Origin: Bryum argenteum
Lineage: Eukaryota; Streptophyta; Bryopsida; Bryales; Bryaceae
Assembly: GCA_037043015.1 (NCBI GenBank)
Contig: CM073330.1
Coordinates: 2,815,263-2,879,262, forward strand
Length of the DNA stretch: 64,000 bases
Direction of reading: 5' to 3'
Below the pieces are notes generated by a model that worked only from the letters and a program-made list of their open reading frames with translations, was not told the DNA's origin and ran no database searches. A program made the position numbers and the translations under genes. This document shows positions 23,508 to 33,869 of the stretch, piece after piece. Within the stretch, counting starts at the first letter, position 1. Every line of letters starts with the position of its first letter.

Positions 23508-23513
23508 TACAAA

Positions 23514-23862
23514 TGTGATAGCTTGAAAACTAATTTGGTATCTTGAACCAAGAATATTCGTATTATTTTAAAGTCAACTTTGCTATTGAAAGAGTTTTCT
23601 ATGGTACCCAAGGTTAACCTCGAGATTGGTAGAAGATAATTAATTTTCTATTCACCCAAGTTATTGGGAAATTGATTTTGGAGTTGAGATCTGAAGTCTT
23701 TGCTACCAATGTAGAGTGAAATGATTTTGCAAACATGGTCGCTTTTGGTAAAGAAGAAGAGACTCCAACCTATTTTAGGCTTGCATGAATAAAGTGTTCG
23801 TACGACCTATCCATGGAAGTATGCCTGGAAGTTATCATATTGGGACTACTAACCTCGTTGAG
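23514..23862. other. Right flank of the 14-kb element, no gene seen
   Basis: AT-rich single-copy-looking DNA between the element and the SINE. No ORF of note. Confidence 0.4.
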
Positions 23863-24225
23863 GGTGATCACTATGCTAGTCTACCTAGGTACTAGTGCCT
23901 TCAAGATACCTCCAAAGGGTTTTGAGGTACCCCTAATACAAGGCCAAAAGGAACCACATCATAATTGAGTGGACTATGGTGATGAGCACCATGTGAGCAC
24001 GGGGAATCTAACTCACAACGAGTGTCTTTTTCTTTTTTTTTTTTTTTTTTTTTTTCTTAGCGATACTTCGAATAGTTTTTGCAACAAAGACTAATTAATT
24101 TTGGAAGAAACGCATCTCTTCATAGCCAACTCAACAAAGTCTCGCCAACAAAAAAAAAACCCTGTCAACAACCCCCTGAATGTGGGGTCATGATCCCTAA
24201 ATACCAAGCCAAAGCTTGTGTTGCA
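23863..24225 (-). mobile_element. tRNA-derived SINE-like copy, interrupted
   Basis: Read on the minus strand it begins with an A-box-like GCTTTGGCTTGGTATTTAGG, then after an inserted segment a B-box-like GAGTTAGATTCCCCG, then a tail region shared with the copy at 40396-40635 (CAAAACCCTTTGGAGGTATC, GGCACTAGTACCTAGGTAG). The insert (about 24021-24168) separates A and B boxes. Confidence 0.65.
24021..24168 (-). mobile_element. Poly(A)-tailed insertion nested in the SINE
   Basis: Read on the minus strand the segment starts near GTTGGCGAGACTTTG and ends in TCGCTAAG followed by a run of more than 20 A (the T tract at about 24030-24057 on the plus strand). An A-tailed end in the same orientation as the host SINE suggests retroposition. 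The source RNA is not recognised. Confidence 0.5.
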
Positions 24226-24570
24226 TTATAGTTTTGAATACACTCACTTCACTGTGGCAAAAATGAGTCAATTCCTAAAAGCAAATAGCATAGCGACTAG
24301 ATCTCTACATTTCTCCCTTTAAAACTTAGATTTCCCATTTACTTCTTCTCATTGCACTCCTTGGAAACTTTCCAAGGTCACCCATCGTGACAACATGCAT
24401 AGGTACAACAAACATGAGCCATAGAATCAAGTAAGAAAAAAAAAAGTGACGATGAGCCAACAACACAACAATGAGAGCTAAGAAGGTAAGAAGGAGGGCC
24501 ACCATGCTTCTTAGAGAGAGTACATACAAACATTTGAAGGTGCCACGCCACGGGTCTCTTTATTTCTCCC

Positions 24571-24812
24571 CTACGAGCGTGGCTCGGATGCCAGGCTCGG
24601 TGGGGATCAATTTTCTGGCCCTTCCCGTTTCCCCCATTTGGGGCCATTTTTTGAATTTTTTTTTTGCAAAATTTGGGGCCTGGGGCCCTAAAATTACCCT
24701 TGGAAGCCCCCTTTGTGTTCAAATGGGGCCTAAACAAATTAAAAAATAGGGGCAGATTTTACCCCACCCTCCCCACCCCCACCCGAGCCTGGCATCCAAG
24801 CCACGCTCGTAG
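24571..24812. mobile_element. MITE-like element with about 29-bp terminal inverted repeats (242 bp)
   Basis: The left end CTACGAGCGTGGCTCGGATG and the mirrored right end CTACGAGCGTGGCTTGGATG continue together through CCAGGCTCG, then G/C-rich runs. There is one mismatch in 29. The interior has repeated GGGGCC and long T runs, with no coding frame. No convincing target duplication is visible, so the superfamily is open. Confidence 0.8.
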
Positions 24813-25450
24813 AGGATATTTAGACACTCCCCCACGCCACAAGCAGTTGATGATGGCTTCCACTTTTGGAGTACAATGCTCTCTGCCTGCATGCAATGGA
24901 GGCTGGGCAGCTGCCGAGTGATTGACGGAAAGAAGCGGAAACTAGTGCATGTGAATTCTGCTGCTACTGCGCCATCGATATCTCGAGTATAATACACGCC
25001 ATGCCTGCTAAGGAATATTGCAGCACCTGCGATCGCAACACCTGACGCTCCTCCGTGCATTTCCTTTTTTTATCAATTTACCAACTCAGTTGCAATATTA
25101 TAATAATATTTCCTGACGTCCACAGTGGTAAAATCTCCACCAAGCACGAGCTTGCCCGTGCACAGCGTAAGGTAGCTCGCACAATAATGGCTCAACCGGA
25201 AGAACATGATAGTTTTTGAGAGTTGGTTTTCAATATTCTAGATTGCACTATTGTTTTATAAGCCCACTTACGGTCTACTCGTTCCCTCTACTCTGATCAC
25301 ATATGCACGAGTATTAACATTCTAGATTGCACTATTGTCTAATGAGTCTACTTGGGGTTACTCGTTCCCTCTCTACTGAGATCACGAGTGTTCGTGCTGA
25401 CCATGGGAAAGGAAACAACGGACTGCAAAGACAACTTATGACACGATTAT
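24813..25450. other. Spacer between two MITE-like elements
   Basis: No gene recognised. A repeated phrase ATTCTAGATTGCACTATTGT occurs twice (25236 and 25319), each followed by a CTACTCGTTCCCTCT-type phrase, an imperfect duplication of about 80 bp. Confidence 0.5.
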
Positions 25451-25731
25451 GGTAGGCAGTCCTAAAAGCGCCACAGGACCCAAAAGCGATCTGTCCTCAT
25501 TTGTAGATTATGAAGATACAGATGTACCTCATTTGTATATAACGCAATTGGGTCAAATCTTACTTAGCACTTTGGAATTTTGTATAAAATTCACAAATGC
25601 AAATTACATGTTGCAAATTTTTGCAATCCTTCTGAAAACCTATTTCGAATGTGGTCATAATTTTATTTTGAATTTACTAGTGCTAAAAATAGGTCAGATC
25701 TCTTAAGGTGGCGCTTTTAGGACACTCTACC
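25451..25731. mobile_element. MITE-like element, 24-bp terminal inverted repeats (281 bp)
   Basis: The left end GGTAGGCAGTCCTAAAAGCG and the mirrored right end GGTAGAGTGTCCTAAAAGCG both continue with CCAC; 3 mismatches in 24. TTA lies 1 bp outside the left end and directly outside the right end, close to the 3-bp duplications of PIF/Harbinger-type MITEs. The interior is AT-rich and non-coding. Confidence 0.7.
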
Positions 25732-28030
25732 TTAAGTTTGAATGGCAGGTCAAAGTGCAACGGAGTTGAACAAGTCATGCTCTGTCAACATTTACAAAGA
25801 AAGCGAAACACGTAAACAGAGTGCGTGCTTCGTGGAAATGAGGGCGGAGTGCGTGGTTCCACGGCTCAGAAACGATTGAATCGAGGAATCCCGTGCTAGC
25901 TAGCCGCACTGCAGCAAAGCAGACTTGCACTGCAGAGGTGACGGAAGGAAGGACATGGAGAGTAGCCTTCAATGGTGAAGGCAGATTCCTTCCCACCACC
26001 GGACACGCACATCACGCTCATCCATGTATCCTACTGTACATACTACTGTTGCTAGTACCACAATAGAGTGAATGGAGGTGAAAACTCACAACAATGGTAC
26101 AATAAGAGTTGTGATCGGATTGTGTGAGTATGGGCGACGCCGGAAACCACTCGATCATGCCTACCACACAACAAGGTCCTTTCTCTTGCGATTGATTCCT
26201 TCCCTGCAGGAGCAATTGTTCTGCTTCCACTTGTTGTTGTGAACGGATCTCATGAAGAATGTTTCGGTTTTTTACCTCGCACAACGTTCGTTTTGTTTTG
26301 TTGCTTGGGACATGCTCATGTCTCACAAGCTCATTAGGAAGTGGACAAGGAAGTGAGTTTTGGAAGAATATGTAGGAGATGTATATATCTTAAACAATTT
26401 GATTGTGTATCTAAAATCAAACTGTTTAAAATTTACGCCGTAGATACGTTGAAATTTGAAAATAGGAGCTATGGTGTAACTCCTTGTGAGGTTTTGATCT
26501 TAGGTGTTTTTTAGCATCTTACCTCATGAAGAAACTCACTTAGTTTTCAACATAATCATTTGCCAAGAAGATGCAAATGACCTAGGGTAAAGTATCTCAA
26601 ACTTGCCACTTGCGTTCGGGCGTTGTATGCTAAAAGGCATAAGAGCATGTTGGCCCATCAGATTCACACTATAGTAGAGTGGTTTAAGATGGGAGCACGT
26701 CCTATACTAGAGCTCAAGTAATCTTCACTTACAGGTCCTCTTAGTTTTCAACATAATCAAAAATGAAAGTCATCGTTAATTATATTCTTGTTATATATGA
26801 TTCTTGTTACCTTACTCATGGTTTATCCTTTCCTAAAGTAAGCTTTTCGATTTTTACTGTTTTACACATTCCAAGTCGAAGTTAAGATAAACAATCCATG
26901 CACCTCCTTAAACCGCCCACTCTAGATTCTTGCCTACTTACGAGATTTCATGTAGAAGGATGAAAACCCAAATGCACATGAAGCATGTGAACTGTTTTAG
27001 GTAAATAATGCGGTACATGTCACTTCTAATTTATTTATTTTTACTTTTATAAGTGTTTTAAAAAAAGTACAAAAATATGAAAACTTCTTTCATTTCTTCA
27101 GTTGAAAAATATTGACTTACATATTCCAAGTTTCCAACTATAGTGTAGTCCTTAAATGCACGGTTTTAAAATTGTCTACCTCACTCAAACAAACATGGAA
27201 TCTTCCAAATTATGATTTCTTTTTTCAAAAAGCAACTTGTGGAATTACACTAAAGGTTAACTTACATGATGCCCATACAAGTGCCTCTGAAAGAGGTCGA
27301 CCTGCCTAGTTCCAGCATCCAAGGAAGTGCCTCCTTTTGCCTTTTATTTGGTCTGGCCAATTTTATGTACTCCCAAATTGATGATGTGTCAGAAGGCCTT
27401 TTGTAATTTGGTGAAAAAACAAAAATGTCCTCACTAATTCTGACTGATACTAAATCATGTATGTTTGATGTCTGAGCTTTTCGTTGCTTTTATCGATTAT
27501 TGATGGTAAGGCCCTCTTTTAACGTGTGGAATCTTCATTATTGAAGATATTTTCATGTACTTTTGTGGCTTTTTGAAGATATTTACTCATTCCACAACAT
27601 GGGAATTTTTTGTTTTATCGGCTTTGAGTTATTATGATCTCACAAAAGTCGTTGATTCAAACCTCAAATTCAATGTACTAAATACAAGATAGGTAGTGGG
27701 TTGTACGGTTACATACTTATGATCACACTAAAGACTAAAAAACTTTCACCTCGTAAATATGAAAAAGGGCGGTTGTAAGAGTATTGGGTAATTAAGAGAC
27801 CTTTTGTCTCTAAGGTCTTGAGTATTTGTTTCATATGGTAAGAAAATAAAGTGATTCAGAGGAGAATGTGACTACCCAAGAATGCTTGATACAAAGTTGA
27901 AAAGATCATTACTGTTCCCCTCTAAAAGCTCCAACCCCTGCATGTAATATTTCCTTCCAACATCCACAAAGATCAGGGACAAGTATTACAGAACAACAAA
28001 TATAGTATCTCCACAATGACTAACAAATAA
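25732..28030. other. Spacer, no gene recognised
   Basis: Only short frames. The minus-strand frame at 26018-26326 has no domain I recognise. A small imperfect hairpin lies near 26390-26430. Confidence 0.4.
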
Positions 28031-28540
28031 CAAAAGAGATTTCAAAGGGGCTTCTTTCTTGTCGTCCGAAATCGAGGCTTGCAACGAAGGAACAATCCAA
28101 CATTGAGGGGAGTGAATACGGTAAACATCAATCCAACACATACAAATGTCAAATACCACCATCAAGAAAGCCAAACAAACAACAATAACATAAGAGATTT
28201 CAAAGAGGCTTCTTTCCTATAGTCCAAAATTGAGGCTTGCAACGAAGGAACAATCCAACATTGAGGGGAGTGAATAAAACATCAATCCAACACATACAAA
28301 TGTCAAATACCACCATCAAGAAAGCCAAACAAACAACAATAACATAATAGATTTCAAAGAGGCTTCTTTTCTATAGTCCATACAAAATTGACAATAACAT
28401 AAGAGATTTCAAAGAGGCTTCTTTCCTATAGTCCATACAAAATTGAGGCTTGCAACGAAGCAACAATCCAACATCGAGGGGAGTGAATACACAAACAAAT
28501 GTCAAATACAACATCAAGAAAGCCAAACAAGCAACAAATT
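28031..28540. repeat. Tandem repeat, units of about 155 bp plus shorter fragments
   Basis: The phrase GAGATTTCAAAGAGGCTTCT recurs near 28036, 28194, 28348 (slightly altered) and 28403, each time followed by GAGGCTTGCAACGAAG and CAATCCAACA phrases except in the third, which breaks off after about 55 bp. The first two units are about 155-158 bp. Confidence 0.8.
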
Positions 28541-29270
28541 AACAATTGTTAGCACACAAACAAAAATCTGCATGAATCAAATGACAATGCAACACATGAA
28601 AAAAGGGTACATACAGTAGCAAGCTAGATGCTACGGGCTCAAACATTGAGGAGGGAGAGTGATGAGGTGACAACATGCCTACAGACTCATTGGTACGGTA
28701 ACATCATCGAGGCATCAATCTCCCACTTTGTCTCCATGTGCCGAACCACATGCTTATCTCTCCATCTCCTCAGTGAGCTGGTATCGAGTAATTGGATTGT
28801 CATCACGATACAGTGAGTGTGACAGTAGCACTTTTTAACTTTTTGCAGTAGTCTCGATTTGTGCTACCACGAGATCCCTTCGTGACATGGAACACATCGG
28901 GAATCGCTACCAACACATGTTCATGTTTCCTACACATATTTAATCTCCTTATCCATATCGCAGTGTATTTCAATACGAGAACAAATTAAGGTCGCTTGTG
29001 CTGTACCTTGTACACAAGTTGGACTTGATCTGGTCATTGTTGAGACAATTGTCACCTTCGCTTCGGTTCAGGATTTGATACACTGTCCACTCTAGCTAGA
29101 AGTGAGTATACTGACTCACAAGAATTAGCCAACTAAAAGAGTTGGTGTGAGTCCGCAGTGTAACTAAACGCTTCGACATTTAACCCTCCTGCAAAACTCG
29201 GAACGAGCATAGCAGCATTGAGAAAGTAGCTTCAGAAATTTCAGAAAGATAACCCTTTCTTTATGAAGTA
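28541..29270. other. Spacer downstream of WDR12, no gene recognised
   Basis: Non-coding. The plus-strand frame at 28628-28816 shows no domain. Confidence 0.35.
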
Positions 29271-29384
29271 TGGTTTAGAGTTGCACCCTTCATCTGGGGA
29301 TAAAGCTTGGTCTAGAGTTGCACCCTTCATCTGGGGATAAAGCTTGGTTTAGAGTTGCACCCTTCATCTGGGGATAAAGCTCGA
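29271..29384. repeat. Three tandem copies of a 37-bp unit
   Basis: The unit starts GGTTTAGAGTTGCACCCTTC and ends ATCTGGGGATAAAGCTT. The three copies differ at only a few positions, so the expansion is recent. Confidence 0.9.
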
Positions 29385-29654
29385 ATGCAGTACAACACCC
29401 ACTTGCATTTATCGATACATATAGTGTCATGTAGCAAACACCACAGTACCTTCTAGGCCTGATGAAATCTACTACCGATGTAATACAGAAGAATGTTATT
29501 GAAGAGGTCATGTTCCCTGCACTGAATGAAGTTCGATTTCACAGTCCACGATACAAATATTGGACACACAAGCTGGAGCCAGAGTAAAATAAGTAAGCAT
29601 CGATTGTATTGAAATGAGCCAGATGAGTACAATTACAGGCACGTCACTAAACTA

Positions 29655-32600
29655 TTAAAAAGAGAGGTTCAATTTGGAGAAGATGTGAAGCTGCGAGTCT
29701 GCGCCTCCACTGACAATGCTGTCTTCCTTCCACCAGTCCGCACTTAACACCTGCACGAGACCATGTAAGTGGTCAGAATCTTCCACACGAACTCAAGGTA
29801 CATAGGAACACGTAAAGAAGATACTACTTACTTTGTCTTTGTGTTGGCTCAATGTAAGCAACGGAATAGTCGCCCTTGTGTCCCAAAGCTTCACAGTCCC
29901 ATCATACGAAGCTGTCAAGATGTGGAAACTTGACTTCGGATGCCTGCCATACAAATACGTAGATTAGATCAAGCTCAAAAGAGAGGACTCAAGTGTTCGT
30001 ATATGAATATTCAAACACTTACCACTTGCAAGCAGATATCCAACTCGTGTGCGATGACAGTTGCAAGATAGGTGCAATAGTTCCTGTTCAAATATAGAGA
30101 CGTTAGTATTAAATGATTAAGCCCTAGAGATCCAAGATACCCGAAATAGCTTTGGGGCTCCCACAGGAGAAGAAATTCAGCCAACTTTGTGTAGAAGAAT
30201 CAACGGTTCAAGTATAAATTCAATAACCTTTAAGATTCTACACTTGGATCTTCTAGATAATGCTTAGATGGGGTATTTTTAGGGCTTTTTTTTACTGTAA
30301 TTTAGGCCATTTTGCATCAGACACTTGGATGAGTTCTCCTATATGCTAAAATGTCGAACCTGGAAGTCGAGGATCCCATATTCGGAGCACATGATCTGCC
30401 CCTCCAGCTGCCAACAATTCGTTGCCCTGACTTCTTACACTCAGGCAATGCAAAGCTTTGCTGCACGTCTGTGCCATTCACCAGATGTCAGATTCAAAAC
30501 ACAACACATCGCACCTCATTGAATGGATGGATTTTCTGAAGCAACATACCAGTGTCTGTGTATTAGCAGCTGTTTCTACATCCCACGTTCGTAAAGAGTG
30601 ATCCCATGAAACAGAATAGATCGTGTCCCGTTCCGCCCAATCGAGACCTGTAACAGCTTGGGTGTGCCCGTGAAACGTTGTACTTGCTTCGACCTGCACT
30701 TTGATGAAAATTATCATTAGGAGCTGAGAAAAGCAACGAACAAAGCATCAAAGTGATGCAAAATATCTTACCTCCTTTTCAGATGAATTTACTGCACCAG
30801 TCTCCGATCGCCGTTTCTTCGTCTCCTCGCCCTCTACTTCGTCTCCTAAGCTCCACAACTTGATGGATGTGTCCCATGATCCAGAACAGATCTATTCACA
30901 ACCATAGAAGTGAACTATGAACAACAGAAGTGAAAAAAGAAACTAGTATTAAAAAGGTGGTGTATGAGATTTAGTACCTGATCGCCGGAGGGACTAGCTG
31001 CAACAGATTGCACTGATGATGTATGACCTCTCAGTCGCTTCAGAGCTTTTAGAGTTACTGTCTTCGAAGTCGCTTCATTCAGAGGAACCTGCAATTTCAA
31101 ACACTTGTTTAATGGGTAGAATGCAAAACTCTCGCCGGTACAAGAGCATGATAAAAATGTTTTTCTTTTCTAAAAAAGAACGAGGAGCTCGAGCAATGTC
31201 ACTAGAACATAAGCACACCATCAAACACTGTATTGTGGGGCTCATATGGAACCCAAGGCTGAACAGAAAATCAACCCCGAGCAACGATGAGCACAACCGG
31301 AAGTGCACACAGAATGCATGACCAGAACAGTCACACATTCGATGTACATTACCAGACGTTAATGTGCCAGGATTGTAACGGTCTTTGCCATAAAATTGTC
31401 GACATTGACCTGACATAATCCTGGAACACTATATTTAGAGCAATATGGAACCCATATGGAACCCAAGGTCAAACGGAAAATCAACCCCGAGCAACGATGG
31501 GCACAACCGGAAACGCGCATAGATTGCGTAACCAGAACAGTCACGCAATCATAGAACGTAACCAGACATCAGTCTTCCAGAGTTGTAACGGTCTTTGCCA
31601 TGAACTAAGTTTCCAAAGGCGACATTGACCTGACATAACTCTGGAATACACAATGAACTAAGATTTATAACCCTGCAGAGCTTATATAGAACCCATATGG
31701 AACCCAAGGTCAAACGGAACATCAACCCCGAGCAACGATGGGCACAACCGGAAACACGCATAGATTGTATAACCAGAACAGTCACACAATCGTAGAACGT
31801 AACCAGACATCAATCTTCCAGAGTTGTAACGGTCTTTGCCATGAAATCAAAAACTAGGTTTCCGAAGGCGACATTGACCTGACATAACCCTGAAATTCAA
31901 ATAAAACCAAGCTATGTTTCTTGATAAGCAAGTCTATAGAGCCCATATGGAACCCAAGGTCAAACGAGACTCAACCCCGGGCAACGATGGGCACGACTGG
32001 AAACACGCACGGATAGCATGACCAGAACAGTCACACAATCGTAGAACATAACCAGACATTAATCTACCAGAGTTGTAACGGTCTTTGCCATAACTAAGTT
32101 TCCAACGGCGACATTGACCTGACATAACTCTGCTATTCAACTAAAGAATGAATGAAGCAATTGTTATTACCCACCTGCCAGAAGCGTAGAGAGTGGTCTT
32201 TCGAGGCTGTAACGAGCTGCAATTGCTTGGCGCTGGATCCTGGTATGAGGTATCACCGATTAGAACATTGAAATTAAATGACGGTGTGTATACGTTGCTG
32301 TGAAGAGGCAATGTATCGAACCTGGTGCTGGTATGGGAGCAAGTGACGTTATTACATCAGTATGACCTTGTAGAAGGAACACACATTCCCCTGCAGCATT
32401 CCAGATCCTTCCATGATTATCATATGACCCGGTTGCGATGAATCTGAAAAGTAAACGTAAGAGAGTGATCAGTCGCACTGGCAAGCAAACATACAGATGA
32501 TTGAAATAAGAAACTAAATTGAATCAATGTAAGAAACGACGACCTTACCTTGAATTGAAACCACTTACAGCGCTCACCCATTCGTCATGAGCACGGGGCT

Positions 32601-33177
32601 GCTGAGGCTCCGGTGGTAGAACAACAGGAATGTACTCGATAGTCAAAGTTGTTTCCTGCAAATTCAGTGCTTCAGGTTACAATCCTACCTTTCATAGATA
32701 TGAAGAATGAGAGACCAGGATCTCTGAGGTACCATATAGCAAGGTCCATGTGATGCAATCATCGAGGAAGGTAGTTCATTCACTAAATGCACAAGGTCAT
32801 CGATGCGTTGGTAATATTAGAGATTAGCAGGCAATCTTACAGCAGTGATTCCTTTCGTGAGAAGAAACTGCTCGATGGACGTTCTAAGAAGCTCCCCATC
32901 GATCAGAAAGTCGAACGGCTGTGGCTTTTCTGCAATCGAAATGAACACAGTCAACTGCCAATAAGTTCGGAAGGTATTGGTAACTGAGGCAGTAAGCTTA
33001 AAACAAGAGAAGGAAGGTATTGGAACCTGAGGCAAGGAGAGTGTTGACGACTTCGGAAAGACCGTATCGGCCAAGCTTGGCGGGGACAGCAAAGGCGGTG
33101 TTCACCACTCGAAGCGCAGGCGGCAACTTCGTGACGAACTTCACCTGCACCTGCCTCTCCACCACTTCCTCTGCCAT
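29655..33177 (-). CDS. WDR12: Ribosome biogenesis protein WDR12 homologue (YTM1 family)
   Basis: WDR12 joins PES and BOP1 in the nucleolar complex that matures the large ribosomal subunit. Twelve exons join in frame to 428 aa, the usual size: 33177-33027, 32929-32841, 32655-32549, 32443-32322, 32239-32175, 31088-30978, 30891-30772, 30693-30550, 30468-30360, 30083-30023, 29943-29832 and 29750-29655. The N-terminus (MAEEVVERQVQVKFVTKL, then LGRYGLSEVVNTLL) is the NLE domain that in this family binds the Midasin ATPase. From about residue 95 WD40 repeats follow (DNHGRIWNAAG, KDHSLRFWQ, WDTSIKLWSLG, WDHSLRTWDVE, ADHVLRIWDPR, YDGTVKLWDTR). The basic insertion ETKKRR between repeats may be a nuclear signal. 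All junctions are GT-AG. The fifth intron is large and filled with a tandem repeat. Confidence 0.95.
31240..32132. repeat. Four tandem copies of a 190-250 bp unit inside a WDR12 intron
   Basis: Each unit opens with CATATGGAACCCAAGG, continues with a GAGCAACGATG(G/A)GCAC phrase, then TTGTAACGGTCTTTGCCAT (31373, 31583, 31822 and 32071), and ends GACATTGACCTGACATAA. The units are separated by 20-50 bp of less conserved DNA. They occupy most of the 1.09-kb intron between the exons ending at 32175 and starting at 31088. Confidence 0.9.
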
Positions 33178-33194
33178 GGCGCCCCCTGAAACCA

Positions 33195-33385
33195 AAACCC
33201 ACATTAGGGTTTATGTAGGGTTTAAGGAAAACCTCAGAAACGACGTAAGCCACATTAAATCTCCGCCACATTCAGCAAAAAAAGGCGAGCAAGAAGTACC
33301 TGTGAAGGTGAAGCTTGGAGACAGCGGAAGTTGGAAAATCTGCGGTTTATGAAGAGCGTGACCTTAAACCCTAAACCCTAATTCT
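33195..33385 (-). promoter_or_regulatory. 5' leader/promoter region of WDR12 with telo-box motifs
   Basis: AAACCCTAAACCCTAA lies at 33366-33381, and TTAGGGTTTA and TAGGGTTTA phrases lie at about 33207-33228. Telo-boxes (AAACCCTAA) are established promoter elements of plant ribosomal-protein and ribosome-biogenesis genes, which fits this gene. The transcription start is not defined. Confidence 0.6.
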
Positions 33386-33498
33386 TCTATGCAGCAGCAA
33401 CAGCGTCGTCTTCAATTTTTCTTTCCCGGGCAGCTGCCCTGCCCGAGTCATTTTGATATAGGACCTATTTCAAGGCGATCTTGAATGGTGTGTTTGTT

Positions 33499-33869
33499 TT
33501 AACCCTTAAAACGCCCAAGGTGACCCGAGGGGTCACCTTCCAACAGAATCTTCTCTGTAGCTCTCACTGTACTCAAATTTTCACTTATATTTTGATGTCA
33601 AACTGGTCACCTTCCTGTGATGCATTCAAAAAGTGAAATTTTACAATTCAAATCACAATTTGTATGAGTGATTTTGTGCTTTGAAAGGATTGTGGTAGCG
33701 AGGTTGGGGTTGTACATAACCTTGTAGGAGGTTGCAAGCTCATCATTGATTGGTCCATTCATGATGCCCTTGTTCAAAAAGTGCACTATTCATGATGCCC
33801 AAGTCCAAAAGATGTTGTGATCCAATTTTGGGCTGCCCGTTTTGTACCCCATGGGCGTTTAAGGGTTAA
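33499..33869. mobile_element. MITE with TTAA ends, subfamily 2, copy C (371 bp, inverted)
   Basis: Ends TTAACCCTTAAAACGCCC and GGGCGTTTAAGGGTTAA. The interior is the reverse complement of copies A and B. It lies about 120 bp upstream of the WDR12 telo-box and so within its likely promoter region. Confidence 0.85.

Larger units (their letters stand above)
9416..23513. mobile_element. 14.1-kb palindrome-studded TIR element with a DUF7869-like gene
   Basis: The element body is about 9421-23508. Left TIR 9421-9449 and right TIR 23479-23507 match as inverted repeats at 26 of 29 positions (shared core TATTTAACTAATT, then TGGACAA). ACAAA at 9416-9420 is repeated at 23509-23513, a probable 4-5 bp target duplication; the exact length is uncertain by one base because the outermost A or T is ambiguous. 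Inside, composition is CpG-rich against AT-rich flanks, a 19-bp palindrome recurs about 30 times, and two gene regions point outward from a centre near 16.5-17.9 kb: minus strand to the left, plus strand to the right. The coding regions are frameshifted, so this copy is probably not autonomous. I cannot place it in a named superfamily; CACTA, hAT, Mutator and PIF/Harbinger hallmarks are not seen. Confidence 0.8.

Noticed and set aside
31075..32140. Repeated small minus-strand frames beginning MTVLVxQSMRVSGCAHRCSG
   Set aside because: They lie inside a WDR12 intron and are by-products of the tandem repeat.
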